Program-made: the position numbers and the translations under genes
Origin: Clostridiaceae bacterium HFYG-1003
GTDB taxonomy: Bacteria; Bacillota; Clostridia; Clostridiales; Clostridiaceae
DNA: 64,000 bases
Direction of reading: 5' to 3'
Assembly: GCA_024579835.1 (NCBI GenBank)
Contig: CP102060.1
Span: 1,731,558 to 1,795,557, forward strand
The notes under the pieces: generated by a model
The model's input: the letters and a program-made list of their open reading frames with translations, nothing else
What the model was told of the DNA's origin: nothing
Database searches by the model: none
Shown here: positions 36,343 to 46,562 of the stretch, one piece after another
Position numbering within the stretch: position 1 is the first letter of the stretch
How the letters are laid out: each line of letters starts with the position of its first letter

Positions 36343-37878
36343 TTATTTACCTTCAGTGTCCGGCGCACAGGCGACCGGCTTTGTTGCATAATCCTCTCCG
36401 AGCTCCTTCTTAAGATCCGGTGTCCATTTCAGGATCGGATTCTTAACAGCGGCAACTTCATCGATCCGGCGAACCGGGGTGTTGTGAGGAGCCGTCTTAA
36501 AGATCTGCGGGTTGGTTCTGGCTTCTTCGGCAATCAGCTTCATGGCGCCGATAAAGTGATCCATGGTTTCCCTGGATTCTGTTTCAGTCGGTTCAACCAT
36601 CAGAGCCTGATCAACGATGAGCGGGAAGTAGATCGTCGGTGGATGGAATCCATAGTCGATCAGACGTTTTGCAACTTCGAGCGTTGAGACACCGGTGGAC
36701 TTGTCCTTGAGTCCGGCGAATACAACTTCGTGCATGGTCGGGTTCTCATTAATGATCTTGTAGTCGTCCTTCAGGGAGAACTTGATGTAGTTGGCATTAA
36801 GAACCGCATCTTCGGATGCTTTCCTGAGGCCATCTCTGCCCATGGACAAGATGTAGACGTAAGCTCTCAGCAGCACACCAAAGTTTCCGAAGAAGCCCTT
36901 GATTTTGCCGATCGATTCAGGACGGTCATAATCCCAGCCGTACTTATCTTCCGCCTCATTGTAGGTGACCATTGGCACTGGCAGGTAGGGAGCGAGCTCC
37001 TTCTTGCAGGCAACCGGACCAGCTCCGGGGCCGCCGCCGCCGTGAGGCGTTGACATGGTCTTGTGGAGATTCATGTGGAGAACGTCGAAGCCCATATCGC
37101 CAGGACGTACTTTACCCATGATGGCATTGAGGTTGGCTCCATCATAGTAAATCAGTCCGCCGCAGTCGTGGATGATCTTAGCGATTTCCATGATGTTGGA
37201 TTCAAAAACTCCCAGGGTGGAGGGGTTTGTCAGCATCAGACCGGCCACTTCATCATTGGCTACTGCTCTGAGTGCATCCAGATCCACATCGCCTTCCTTG
37301 GTGGAAGGAACTTCAACAACATCGAACCCTACCACGGATACGGAAGCCGGGTTGGTTCCGTGAGCCGCATCGGGAACAATGATCTTGGTCCGCTTGGTAT
37401 CGCCGCGTCTCTTATGGTATTCCTTGATCAGCATCAGACCGGTCATTTCACCGTGAGCACCGGCAGCCGGCTGCAGGGTCACTGCATCCATTCCGACGAT
37501 TTCACAAAGTGCTTTGCTCAGTTTGTACTGAACTTCCAGGGCTCCCTGTACCGTGGACTCATCCTGATAGGGATGAAGTCTGGCAAATCCGGGAAGTCCT
37601 GCCATGTCTTCGTTAATCTTAGGGTTGTACTTCATGGTGCAGGAGCCTAACGGATAGAATCCGGCGTCCACGGAGTAATTCAGCTTGGACAGAAGCGTAT
37701 AGTGGCGCATTACATCCAGCTGAGTGACCTGGGGCAGGTTCAGCTCTGTTTTCCGCTGCAGATTGGCCGGAATCATATCATCCAGTGCCAGTTCTTCCAC
37801 ATCCAGCTTCGGAAGTGTGGTCGCGCGTCTGCCTTCCTGAGAGAGGTCAAATATTGTTTTTCCGTATTTATCAAACAT
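36343..37878 (-). CDS. gcvPB: Glycine dehydrogenase (decarboxylating) subunit 2
   Basis: PLP-binding subunit of the split P-protein, 511 aa. The PLP lysine lies in HMNLHKTMSTPHGGGGPG, preceded by YYDGANLNAIMG. It decarboxylates glycine and passes the aminomethyl group to GcvH. GGAGGTGATCTAG precedes the ATG, with the gcvPA TAG directly adjacent. Confidence 0.96.
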   Translation of the reverse strand: MFDKYGKTIFDLSQEGRRATTLPKLDVEELALDDMIPANLQRKTELNLPQVTQLDVMRHYTLLSKLNYSVDAGFYPLGSCTMKYNPKINEDMAGLPGFARLHPYQDESTVQGALEVQYKLSKALCEIVGMDAVTLQPAAGAHGEMTGLMLIKEYHKRRGDTKRTKIIVPDAAHGTNPASVSVVGFDVVEVPSTKEGDVDLDALRAVANDEVAGLMLTNPSTLGVFESNIMEIAKIIHDCGGLIYYDGANLNAIMGKVRPGDMGFDVLHMNLHKTMSTPHGGGGPGAGPVACKKELAPYLPVPMVTYNEAEDKYGWDYDRPESIGKIKGFFGNFGVLLRAYVYILSMGRDGLRKASEDAVLNANYIKFSLKDDYKIINENPTMHEVVFAGLKDKSTGVSTLEVAKRLIDYGFHPPTIYFPLIVDQALMVEPTETESRETMDHFIGAMKLIAEEARTNPQIFKTAPHNTPVRRIDEVAAVKNPILKWTPDLKKELGEDYATKPVACAPDTEGK

Positions 37879-39219
37879 CTAGATCACCTCCAAAGCTGCT
37901 ACGAGCTTATCCATCTCTTCTTTGGACCGGTTCTCCGTCACACAGAAGAGAACAGCTCCCGGCAGGCCGCAGGAATCCAGACTCAGGGGGCCCAGCATGC
38001 CTTGCTTTAAGAGTTCTTCATTCATTTTACCAGCGTCAAGATCCGTTTCCATGACAAATTCCTTGAAATACGGAGCATCGAATTTCATTTTGAACTTTCC
38101 GGTGGCTTCCAGCTTTTTCGCCAGATAGTGTGCCTTCTGAGCAGACTGAATGGCAGCTTCCTTCATTCCCTCTGGTCCCATGCTGGCCAGATACACAGCG
38201 GCAGCAATGGAGTTGAGAGTCTGGTCTGAGCAAATATTGGAAGTGGCTTTTTCTCTTCTGATGTGCTGTTCTCTGGCCTGCAGAGTCAGCACATATGCGG
38301 GATTGCCATCCACGTCGATGGAACGTCCGATAATACGGCCGGGAGCTTTACGCACCAGCTTTTCTGTAATGTTCATGAAACCAAGGACCGGTCCGCCGTA
38401 ATTCAGGTTCTGGCCCAGGGACTGGCCTTCTCCGACAACGATATCGGCTCCGATTTCACCTGGAGTCTTCAATAAGCCCATTGCCAGCGGGTCAATCTGC
38501 ATGATGAACAGTGACTTGTTGGCGTGAACTTTTTCCACGATTTCGCTGAAATCCTCAACAATTCCATAGAAGTTTGGATAGCCTACCACCAATCCGGCGA
38601 TTTCCTTATCCAGAAGATCTGACAGTTTCGCGGAATCCGTCTGTCCGTCTTCAGTCAGTGGAACGTAGGCGATTTCGACATCACGGGATCTCAGGTAGGA
38701 TTCCAGCACCTGACGGGTTTCCGGGTTAACACCTTCCGAAACAAGGATCTTGTTCCGGCGCTGTGATCCCGTAGCCAGCATGGCTGCCTCTGCCGCAGCG
38801 GTCGGGCCGTCGTACATGGAAACATTGGATACATCCATGCCCGTGAGCATGCACATCATGGACTGATATTCCCAGACACCCTGAAGGGTACCCTGGGCAA
38901 TTTCCGGCTGATAAGGCGTGTACGCCGTGTAGAATTCAGAACGGGAAATGATGTGTTTCACGGTTGATGGGATGTAATGATCATAAGAACCTGCTCCAAG
39001 GAAACAGGTCAGGTCGTCGATGGACTTGTTCTTATTAGCCATAGCACCGACTTTCCGTCTTACGTCGATCTCGGTCATTGCCGGGTCAAGCTTCAGGTCT
39101 TCCTGAAGCTTGACGTTTGCCGGCACTGCCTTAAAGAGCGCATCTACTGAGGATACGCCGATTCGATCGAGCATAATCTCCAGGTCTTTGTCGGTACCCG
39201 GAAGATATGGATGCTTCAA
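37879..39219 (-). CDS. gcvPA: Glycine dehydrogenase (decarboxylating) subunit 1
   Basis: Partner subunit of GcvPB, 446 aa. Characteristic stretches are FLGAGSYDHYIPSTVKHII, YTPYQPEIAQGTLQG and GEGQSLGQNLNYGGPVLGFM. It starts at TTG with AGGAGGAATAAGAT upstream, 3 nt after the gcvH stop. Confidence 0.95.
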   Translation of the reverse strand: MKHPYLPGTDKDLEIMLDRIGVSSVDALFKAVPANVKLQEDLKLDPAMTEIDVRRKVGAMANKNKSIDDLTCFLGAGSYDHYIPSTVKHIISRSEFYTAYTPYQPEIAQGTLQGVWEYQSMMCMLTGMDVSNVSMYDGPTAAAEAAMLATGSQRRNKILVSEGVNPETRQVLESYLRSRDVEIAYVPLTEDGQTDSAKLSDLLDKEIAGLVVGYPNFYGIVEDFSEIVEKVHANKSLFIMQIDPLAMGLLKTPGEIGADIVVGEGQSLGQNLNYGGPVLGFMNITEKLVRKAPGRIIGRSIDVDGNPAYVLTLQAREQHIRREKATSNICSDQTLNSIAAAVYLASMGPEGMKEAAIQSAQKAHYLAKKLEATGKFKMKFDAPYFKEFVMETDLDAGKMNEELLKQGMLGPLSLDSCGLPGAVLFCVTENRSKEEMDKLVAALEVI

Positions 39220-39222
39220 ATC

Positions 39223-39609
39223 TTATTCCTCCTCGTCGAGCAGCTTCTGATAGTCTTCAGCGGACAGCAGTTCTTCGAGTTCTGCCTTATCGCTCATTTC
39301 TACGGCAACAAACCAGTTGCCCCATGGATCTTCATTGAATTTTTCCGGAGCGTCAACAACTTCTTCATTCACTTCAACGATCTTGCCGGATACTGGCATG
39401 TTGACATCGGTAGCAGCCTTAACGGATTCTACAACGCCGTAAGCATCGCCTTTAGCGAATTCAGCGTCAACTTCCGGAGCTTCCGCGTAAACAATGGATC
39501 CGAGGTGATGCTGTGCATAGTTGGTCAGACCAACATAAGCCTTATCTCCCTCTACTCTTACCCAGTCATGATCCTTCGTGTAATAAAGATTTTCTTTTAC
39601 GTTTTCCAT
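39223..39609 (-). CDS. gcvH: Glycine cleavage system H protein
   Basis: 128-aa lipoyl carrier. The lipoylation Lys is in GVVESVKAATDVNMPVSG. HDWVRVEGDKAYVGLTNYA and the acidic C-terminus are typical. AAGGAG precedes the ATG. Confidence 0.97.
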   Translation of the reverse strand: MENVKENLYYTKDHDWVRVEGDKAYVGLTNYAQHHLGSIVYAEAPEVDAEFAKGDAYGVVESVKAATDVNMPVSGKIVEVNEEVVDAPEKFNEDPWGNWFVAVEMSDKAELEELLSAEDYQKLLDEEE

Positions 39610-39697
39610 AATTCAAGTTCTCCTTTTATTTATGTTTTTATAAATTTGATTCTATCTCATCATCAGATGCCTTGTAAACCTAGAAAAATGTTAAGAT

Positions 39698-40786
39698 TTA
39701 TTTATCTTTTTTGAGGAATTTTCTGGAGATAACGGTGGCCGGCATTCTCTTGTTGCGGACTGCGATGTCAAAGGTGTTGCCCATTTCGGACTCTTCGATA
39801 TCAACCAGTGCCATTCCAATGGCTTTTCCCAGGGACGGAGAAATGTATCCGGTAGTGACTACACCAATTTTCTTATCGCCCTTGTAAACATCGTAACCAT
39901 GACGCGGGCTGCCCTTTGCCATTTCAAATCCGACAATCTTTCTCTTGAGTCCTTCAGCTTTCTGCTTTTTCAAAGCTTCCTTGCCGATGAAGTCTCCTTC
40001 CTTATCCAGCTTGACGAAGTATCCGTAGCCGGCTTCCAGAGGTGAGATCGTCTCATCGTATTCCTGACCGTACAAGGGAAGGTTGGCTTCGAAGCGCAGT
40101 GTATCTCTGGCGCCTAAACCGATGGGCTGAACCCCTGCATCAGCGATCATTTCAAAGAGCTTGGCAACTTCGTCTTTGTGGCAGTAGATTTCAAAGCCAT
40201 CTTCGCCGGTGTAGCCGGTTCTGGAAACGAGGCAGTTGATTCCGCCAATATTGACATCTTTCTTGTTATGGAAGAAGGCAATCTGGGATAAATCCGTATC
40301 GGTTAATTTTTGGACATATTCCTCAGCTTTTGGTCCCTGAACAGCAACCTGTCCGGTTTCCGGAGAGACATTTTCAATGACAACGTCATAGCCATCAAGG
40401 TGTTCCTTGAACCAGACATAGTCTTTATCCGTATTGCCGGCATTGATAACCAGAAGGAAATCTTCCGGTCCAAACCGATAGACGATCAGGTCATCCACAA
40501 CCCCGCCGTCAGGATAGCATAAAACGTTGTACTGGCACTGTCCGTCAACCAGCTTCGTTACGTCATTCGTAACAAGGTGGTCAACATAAGCCAGCGCATC
40601 CTTACCTTTCACGGTAACCTCTCCCATGTGGGAAACATCGAAGATGCCTGCATCTGTGCGCACTTTGTTGTGCTCAGGCACCAGGCCGATGTACTCCACG
40701 GGCATTTCCCATCCTGCGTAAGCTACGTTTTTGCCACCGTACTTTGCGTAGGACTCGTAGACTGGCGTTCTTTTTACGTCTTCCAT
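39698..40786 (-). CDS. gcvT: Aminomethyltransferase (glycine cleavage T protein)
   Basis: 362 aa from the ATG after TGGAGGTTAAA; an ATG 12 nt upstream overlaps that ribosome site and is rejected. It moves the methylene from GcvH to tetrahydrofolate. Motifs: [26 protein letters not shown] (catalytic Asp region), [13 protein letters not shown] and [12 protein letters not shown]. First gene of the operon, 46 nt behind the promoter. With the nearby FolT-type S component, it points to folate-dependent one-carbon metabolism. Confidence 0.97.
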   Translation of the reverse strand: MEDVKRTPVYESYAKYGGKNVAYAGWEMPVEYIGLVPEHNKVRTDAGIFDVSHMGEVTVKGKDALAYVDHLVTNDVTKLVDGQCQYNVLCYPDGGVVDDLIVYRFGPEDFLLVINAGNTDKDYVWFKEHLDGYDVVIENVSPETGQVAVQGPKAEEYVQKLTDTDLSQIAFFHNKKDVNIGGINCLVSRTGYTGEDGFEIYCHKDEVAKLFEMIADAGVQPIGLGARDTLRFEANLPLYGQEYDETISPLEAGYGYFVKLDKEGDFIGKEALKKQKAEGLKRKIVGFEMAKGSPRHGYDVYKGDKKIGVVTTGYISPSLGKAIGMALVDIEESEMGNTFDIAVRNKRMPATVISRKFLKKDK

Positions 40787-40837
40787 TTTAACCTCCATTG
40801 ATGAATAAATAATCGGGTTTTTACAAGCCTCATTTCA

Positions 40838-40866
40838 ATTATATTGAAGAGTGGTCTGTTTGCCAA
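40838..40866 (-). promoter_or_regulatory. Glycine cleavage operon promoter
   Basis: TTGGCA, 17 bp, TATAAT on the minus strand. The 5' leader would be only about 45 nt, too short for a glycine riboswitch. Confidence 0.78.
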
Positions 40867-41311
40867 TTTTCAATAGGTTTGACACAATTTAATATAAAAT
40901 GCTTGTCACACATTATACAATCGCCTGAATTGGCTGTTCATGCCATTTACGAACGTTTTCAGGATAATATTTAAATGAATTGTTAACGGTATTTAAAATA
41001 CAGTAGCCAAAATTTAATAATTGATGAACTGCCTCAGGGGGCGAAAACCCGCGATAAACAAGACTTTGTCAATCAGAAATTTAATTGTTTATTATATAAC
41101 ATATTAATAGACAGTGCATAAAAATGAATAAAACCCAACCTTCTCATGGTTCCATTCTCTTTTGCTTACAGAAAGACCCTGATTCGTGGTAAAATCGTAC
41201 CTGTAACGATTTCATGCATTCCAACCGGCCGGTTCAGCAACTCATTCACCCTTTTTGTGCATTCCGTCCTGTTCAAAGCGCAAATCGCAAGCAATCTATA
41301 ATTGATGAACG
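40867..41311. other. AT-rich divergent intergenic region
   Basis: About 445 bp between gcvT (-) and the lipoprotein gene (+). I found no gene, tandem glycine aptamer or clear plus-strand promoter. Confidence 0.4.
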
Positions 41312-41326
41312 ATGGAGAGAAAATCT

Positions 41327-42286
41327 ATGAAACACCTTTATTCCTGGACTCTGATTCTCCTGCTGCTGCTTAGTCTGCCCGGATGTAATTTAAATACCGC
41401 TCCCTCAACCGCTACGGAGCAGTCGAACCCCTCCATTGCTTCCGGCAGCACCGGGACGAGGGGAACCTCTCCGAAAACCGCTCAGACAAAGACCACAACC
41501 CCTGTGGTCATAACCAGCGGCATCCTCAGTGATCCGGCACACTACAGCAAGGAAAATCCCAAAAGTCATCCCCTGGTCCCTGTTCCCAGTGATTTGACTA
41601 CCCTCACTGACAATACGATTAAGGCCAATGAATCGTTTCGGCCCGTCTTTCAGAAATACCTGCAGGAGAACTATCCGGAGTACACCTTCCGGGTAGCGGA
41701 CATTCTGGATTATCAGAAAGAAGGCAAAACCTTCAAACAGGCCAAAGCCTATTCAAAGGAGAGCACCGATACGGTTTTCTCACTGTATTATGACGGAATC
41801 AAAGTGTTCGACTCCTTCCATCGCGATGTTATCGAGCGCCACAGTACGATGAACCGCTGGCGCTATGAATTTCAAGCCCTTCTCGATCAACACTCCACTC
41901 AGCAGGTCCCGCTTAAGCAAATGAATCTGGATGTCTCCTACGAACAATATCCGGATAATATTCCGAAAACGAAACTGGATCAACCCTTTGAGCCCAACTC
42001 TTCGATCTTTCTCAAAAGCCTTGATCTCTATATCTTCAAAGATCAGCCCGCCAGCTTTCCGATTGGTCAGGAAGCAGCCCGTCTGTTAAATGATACCTGT
42101 GCCCTGGGGTATCAGTTTCAGGATATTTATCTTTACTTCGAACAGCCTGCAGGCGGCTTTGTCAAATACCAGATTCCCCCACGTCTGATCAACACTCTGT
42201 CACTGGCAGCGGAAATCGATAAAGCCCTGACCGCCCCCGGAAAGGACAACCTGATCCAGATCGCGCCCCCTCGAACTCACAATTAA
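41327..42286 (+). CDS. Predicted surface lipoprotein, function unknown
   Basis: 319 aa from the ATG with GGAGAG upstream. Type II signal: MKHLYSWTLILLLLLSLPGC, with the lipobox LPGC. A Ser/Thr/Pro-rich linker (about 25-75) leads into a folded domain (about 95-310) with no motif I recognise. It contains VFSLYYDGIKVFDSFHRDV and YLYFEQPAGGFVKYQIP. It would be anchored on the outer face of the membrane. Monocistronic, converging on the secreted stalk protein with a shared palindromic terminator. Confidence 0.72.
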   Translation: MKHLYSWTLILLLLLSLPGCNLNTAPSTATEQSNPSIASGSTGTRGTSPKTAQTKTTTPVVITSGILSDPAHYSKENPKSHPLVPVPSDLTTLTDNTIKANESFRPVFQKYLQENYPEYTFRVADILDYQKEGKTFKQAKAYSKESTDTVFSLYYDGIKVFDSFHRDVIERHSTMNRWRYEFQALLDQHSTQQVPLKQMNLDVSYEQYPDNIPKTKLDQPFEPNSSIFLKSLDLYIFKDQPASFPIGQEAARLLNDTCALGYQFQDIYLYFEQPAGGFVKYQIPPRLINTLSLAAEIDKALTAPGKDNLIQIAPPRTHN

Positions 42287-42435
42287 TTTCCTCTTTGATT
42301 ATTCAGAAGCGATTTCAAAATATGCAAGGCTGAATCCCTCCACTCCGAATATAGTCTTGCGAAATAAGTCGCTTCAGTGAAACGAATGCTATCCTCCCCA
42401 GTACTTCTCGCGTGGCATAATCGGCCAAACGAGTT

Positions 42436-42497
42436 AAACCGATCAAGCCCAAGAAAGAGCCTTCCCGCGGGAAGGCTCTTTCTTGGGCTTGATCGGT
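42436..42497. terminator. Perfect 62-bp palindrome, bidirectional terminator
   Basis: 31-bp arms with no spacer, centred between 42466 and 42467. The inner arm is GAAAGAGCCTTCCCG and the outer arm starts AACCGATCAAGCCC. It lies between convergent genes. The T-rich stretch lies inside the stem rather than after it. Confidence 0.75.
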
Positions 42498-42541
42498 TCA
42501 GTTAATCCAGTTTTCAGATCGCCGGTTTGGCCGGGGTCTCC

Positions 42542-43549
42542 TTATCGTTTCAGAAACCGGTATAGAATTGTTCCCAGTGACAGAATGATTCCGCCCACCA
42601 GTAGAGGGATGGCGGCTCGCCCCGGACTTTGTGCCGGAGCCGAAGTTCCGTTTCCCGTCTTGTCACCTGGCCGAGTTGTTCCATCGGATGTGGAAGAAGT
42701 GTCTCGATCACCGGTGGCCGCATCGGACCGAGTCGTAGTCGTCCTGATTGGTGCCTCCGATTCCGGCCTGGTTCCCGGTGCTTCTGCAGACACATCGGTC
42801 CTGGTATCCGCTCTGGTCGCAGGCTGCGTCATTGGCCTGGTGTCAGCTCCCGATGAATTCGGATCCGGTTTTGGCTCCGGGGGGTTGGGCTCAGCCTGAA
42901 GCGTCCGAATGGTACGGGATTCAATGAGATGGTCAAAGATTAAAGACGGAGCGGGTTCACTGGCTTCAGCTTTTTCATAGACAAATACGAAATGGGGAAC
43001 TTTTCTCCCTTTATATGTTTTCTCGCCGGTTAAAAGCTGCTGGAATCCATAGCCAGCCAACTTTGCAGGAGCAGGAATATCGTAAGCTTCCCAGAAAAAA
43101 TCCCAGGACTGGGTTTTGGAATCCCTCAGTTCCTTCATGGTCGAGTCCGTCCAGGATACCCATACGATCCGCTCTTCCAATGGAGTTCGCTTCAGCGGCA
43201 TTTCATCCATCGGCACCGGTTCGGGAAGCGGTGCCGGCTCATTCGATTCCAGAGTGTAGAAATATTGAACCCGATAGGTATCGCCTTTTTCTGTTTCCAG
43301 TTTAAGCACGTTGGCGGTGGCGAAGACATATCCCGAAACAAGGGGTGCCTTTCGATAAACAAACCGACCATTGCTGATCTGAAAATACTTTGTTGTATAG
43401 TCTTTGAGGACATTCCCATAATCATCCATCAGGCAGACTTCGACTTTGATCTGATCATCTGACTGTGCCGCCAGGCTCGCCGTCGGCAACAACATCGTCA
43501 CCAGAAGAACCATTATTATTATTAAGCTGTAAGGAACATGCTTTTTCAT
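42542..43549 (-). CDS. Secreted protein with Thr/Asp-rich stalk and C-terminal membrane anchor
   Basis: 335 aa from the ATG MKKHVPYS (weak AGGA upstream). Signal peptide at 1-28 ending SLAAQ. An extracellular domain (30-215) contains VEVCLMDDYGNVLKDYTTKYF and WVSWTDSTMKELRDSK. A low-complexity Pro/Asp/Thr/Arg stalk follows (about 225-305), then a terminal helix (IPLLVGGIILSLGTILY) and RFLKR. It has the layout of an anchored surface protein but no LPxTG-like motif before the helix. Function unknown. Confidence 0.7.
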   Translation of the reverse strand: MKKHVPYSLIIIMVLLVTMLLPTASLAAQSDDQIKVEVCLMDDYGNVLKDYTTKYFQISNGRFVYRKAPLVSGYVFATANVLKLETEKGDTYRVQYFYTLESNEPAPLPEPVPMDEMPLKRTPLEERIVWVSWTDSTMKELRDSKTQSWDFFWEAYDIPAPAKLAGYGFQQLLTGEKTYKGRKVPHFVFVYEKAEASEPAPSLIFDHLIESRTIRTLQAEPNPPEPKPDPNSSGADTRPMTQPATRADTRTDVSAEAPGTRPESEAPIRTTTTRSDAATGDRDTSSTSDGTTRPGDKTGNGTSAPAQSPGRAAIPLLVGGIILSLGTILYRFLKR

Positions 43550-43685
43550 GGGAATTATCCTGCCTCTGTCTAATCTAGCTTTCAATATATCGCCTTTCAC
43601 TTATTATTAGGTTTCTGTATGGTTACTACGGGATTACAAACCGGTGACAAATGACCTTCGTTTCTGCCTGAGAACAGTTTATTCC

Positions 43686-43723
43686 CATAAAAATAGTATC
43701 CACTCTCCTGGGAGAGCGGATAC
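43686..43723 (-). terminator. Terminator of the VIT-VWA gene
   Basis: GTATCCGCTCTCC and GGAGAGTGGATAC arms (one G-T pair), followed by TATTTTTAT on the minus strand. Confidence 0.85.
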
Positions 43724-43730
43724 GTATCTC

Positions 43731-46130
43731 TTACAGGGCTTTCGCCAGGGCAACTTCAGATATCCTGGTGATGTTTGATTTAATGTCCTTCTCAAAGATT
43801 TCTTCCAGATCGGAGATCTGGGACGAGGAAATATTCAAAGCCGCGGCCATGATGTATTTCATCTGCAGGGGTGAGGTATTTTCCACCACGGTTTCAACTT
43901 CTTTCAGGGACGGTGAGAATTCACCTTCCTCGATCCGGTCAAACAGAGTATCCAGTGCCTCTTTGGTTTTTTCCTTGATCAGCCGTTTGGCATCCGCCAT
44001 TTCATATGCGATGGACAAAAGCATCAGATTGCGTTCGGTCAACAACGCTTCATCTTCGCGAATCGTTGTCATGACAAAGCTGAATGCTTTGTTGATGCTG
44101 TTCAGATAGATCGTGGCAGGTTCCTTGCCGGCTGTAAAGGCCAGCAGACTCTTCAGAGTAGTTTCCAGCACATCCCCTTCGAGAACGGTCCCCAGATCGC
44201 GGAAGGAGCCGTCAGCCTGCTGGTTCTTCGCAAGGATTCGAAGCAGGTTTTCCCGTTCAAACTGAATCGCCTTCAGAGCTTCCTGTCTGGAGATGCCCTT
44301 TTGCGCCATAGTTTCGCGTATGGTAATGTCCTTGGAGTAACGAGTATCATCCAGGAAGAAGGACTCTGAGAGAAGCTTCATGGTTTCGACTGACATGTCC
44401 AGCGGCACAATGCGCTGCATGGCATATCCGGATACCGGATCCTCAATGGACTCCGTCAGGATGAACGCGGTCTCTGAGGAAAGCATATTATATTCTTTCG
44501 CCAAATCCAGGATCCGTTCCCGGATCTGTTCCTTCTCATGGCCACGAGCTTTCCGTTCTCGTTCCTCCAGAGATTCAATCATCTTTTTTGCCCAGACTTT
44601 TTCGATCAGTTTCGAGTTTTCCTCGATTTCCAGCCGATCCAGATCTGCAACGAGCTTATGCTCGCGTTCGCCTTCCCGCCCGATGATTTTCCCCTTCAAG
44701 GTCACTTTGCCTTCAATCTCGCCGATTACACTGGCGAAAATGGTGAAGGGTTCCCGGTCATACAGATAGGAAATGGTGCCAGGATAGGTTTTTTCCACCT
44801 GCATCTTGCCCCAGTCGATGGACGTGACATCCAGCTGAGGATTATGGATCCGGTGAAAGTGCCGCAGAATAATATCATCCACACGCTGGCCTTCCTCCAC
44901 GAATTCCGACATTCCATAGCCAGCCTCAGCCAGCTTGGTGATGAAGTATGAATTGACTTCGGTATCCATCCCAATCGTGAACAGCCGGGCATTTCCGATA
45001 TTGGATCGGACATATTCGATGATCTCATCTTCATTTTCGACCATATCATCGGAGAACAGGAACAGGTACTCTGGGATATCAGTATCCTCTACCCCCATCA
45101 GAGCTTCGCGCAGAGCGGAATAAACATCAGCACCTTCCCCCAGCTCCAACGCTTCGATCCATTCAGTAGCCGCATCAAGATTTTCCTTGGTGTAGGCCAG
45201 CTTTCCCTGATGGCTGAATTGAGTCACTTCTCCTGAGAAGGTAATGATATTGAAACGATCCCCTTCATCCAGGCTGCGCAGGGCAATCAGCAGAGCGTTC
45301 TTCGCCTCTTCGATCTTGCTGCCCGCCATGGATTCCGACATATCGATGATGAATGTATAATTTTTGGCCCCGGACATCCCGTTATCCGGCAGGATCGGGA
45401 AAAATCGAAGCATGAGAATCGCCTTGTCTACTTCCTCTTCCTGATCATAGTAGGTATAGGCGATGCCATCTGCCTGACGGGGTTTTCGTTCCACAATTTC
45501 AAGAACAAAATCCCGATCCAGCGTCTGTCCCTTGTCGATGGTTAGTTTTCTGAGTGTCTCATCATGGCGTTCCACCTTGATTTTATGTGAGCTGCTCTTG
45601 ATTGAAACTTCACCGTAAGACTCAATCAGAAGACTCAGGTAAAATTCGGATGGCTGATCGATGGCTTCATCGGTCTGCGCGCTGACAAAAGTCGGGTCAA
45701 CAACCGATGGGATAATCACGCGAACCTGATTATCATCATAAATGAGCTGATCCATGTAGGTAATTTTTATGACTACCGTCTCATTGGGCATGACATCCCC
45801 GATCGTAATTTGGAAATCATCCTCTTCATCGGAAAGAAGGGAAATGGGATTCAGATTCTCCTCTTTTGCATTTTCAAGGATTTTCAGCACTTCTTCTCTG
45901 GATTCCACCGAAGCCGAAAGGTTCTTGCCCCCCAGACTGATGGAAAAATCAGTCAGCGTGGCTGTGTCAGGAATTGGGAAGGAGTAGGTGCACTGCACAT
46001 TGTCCTTGCCGGTATTGCGATAATGCTGAGCGATCGTATATTCAATATACTCCCCGCAAACATTGCCGGACACCTGGAGTTTATTTAATTTCACTGCCTT
46101 GTCTTTTGCGGAGAGTCCGTATTTTTTCAT
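43731..46130 (-). CDS. VIT and VWA domain protein (inter-alpha-trypsin inhibitor heavy chain-like)
   Basis: 799 aa, no signal peptide or membrane helix. VIT domain at about 10-130 (YIEYTIAQHYRNTG, TYSFPIPDTATLTDF). VWA domain from about 257 with MIDAS DMSES (263-267). An alpha-helical C-terminal half follows (about 540-799) with ILAKNQQADGSFRDLG. Bacterial VIT-VWA proteins have been linked to surface or chaperone-type assemblies, but here it appears cytosolic. Monocistronic behind a strong promoter. GGAGGAATATC precedes the ATG. Confidence 0.82.
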   Translation of the reverse strand: MKKYGLSAKDKAVKLNKLQVSGNVCGEYIEYTIAQHYRNTGKDNVQCTYSFPIPDTATLTDFSISLGGKNLSASVESREEVLKILENAKEENLNPISLLSDEEDDFQITIGDVMPNETVVIKITYMDQLIYDDNQVRVIIPSVVDPTFVSAQTDEAIDQPSEFYLSLLIESYGEVSIKSSSHKIKVERHDETLRKLTIDKGQTLDRDFVLEIVERKPRQADGIAYTYYDQEEEVDKAILMLRFFPILPDNGMSGAKNYTFIIDMSESMAGSKIEEAKNALLIALRSLDEGDRFNIITFSGEVTQFSHQGKLAYTKENLDAATEWIEALELGEGADVYSALREALMGVEDTDIPEYLFLFSDDMVENEDEIIEYVRSNIGNARLFTIGMDTEVNSYFITKLAEAGYGMSEFVEEGQRVDDIILRHFHRIHNPQLDVTSIDWGKMQVEKTYPGTISYLYDREPFTIFASVIGEIEGKVTLKGKIIGREGEREHKLVADLDRLEIEENSKLIEKVWAKKMIESLEERERKARGHEKEQIRERILDLAKEYNMLSSETAFILTESIEDPVSGYAMQRIVPLDMSVETMKLLSESFFLDDTRYSKDITIRETMAQKGISRQEALKAIQFERENLLRILAKNQQADGSFRDLGTVLEGDVLETTLKSLLAFTAGKEPATIYLNSINKAFSFVMTTIREDEALLTERNLMLLSIAYEMADAKRLIKEKTKEALDTLFDRIEEGEFSPSLKEVETVVENTSPLQMKYIMAAALNISSSQISDLEEIFEKDIKSNITRISEVALAKAL

Positions 46131-46243
46131 GATATTCCTCCTGTGCGTTTCCTGATATGGAGCCTAATCCGCCGCATTGCGGCCGATTGATCAGGCATAG
46201 CCTGCGATAATGTTCTCATGAATGCTTGTTAGTCTTATCTTAT

Positions 46244-46272
46244 ATTATAACGTACGCCTGAGGAGGCTGTAA
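46244..46272 (-). promoter_or_regulatory. Promoter of the VIT-VWA gene
   Basis: TTACAG, 17 bp, TATAAT on the minus strand. The leader is about 105 nt. The rest of 46131-46562 holds no gene I can support. Confidence 0.68.
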
Positions 46273-46562
46273 CCATCTATCGGCCGATTATTTACAAACC
46301 ATACCCAACTCTTCTCAGCTCGATCCAACTCAGTCCACCCCCAAATGAGATTCAGGTTCAGGGAATCAGGTTCACTTCCCCGGAGACAGGCTGATTCCCA
46401 TTGGAATTGAGCTGCTGTTCATTGATCAGCGGTAAGCAGAGTCCTGGTTATTGGATGCGGCTGTCAGTGGTTTCTCCGAACGTTGCAGCATGACTTATAT
46501 GAAACGCCAAACGATCCGAGTACAAAAAGAGGTGCGTCACCTGGCCACACCTCATTTCAGCT

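Noticed and set aside
40867..41110. Possible glycine riboswitch upstream of gcvT
   Set aside because: No aptamer core is visible, and the promoter at 40838-40866 leaves only a ~45-nt leader.
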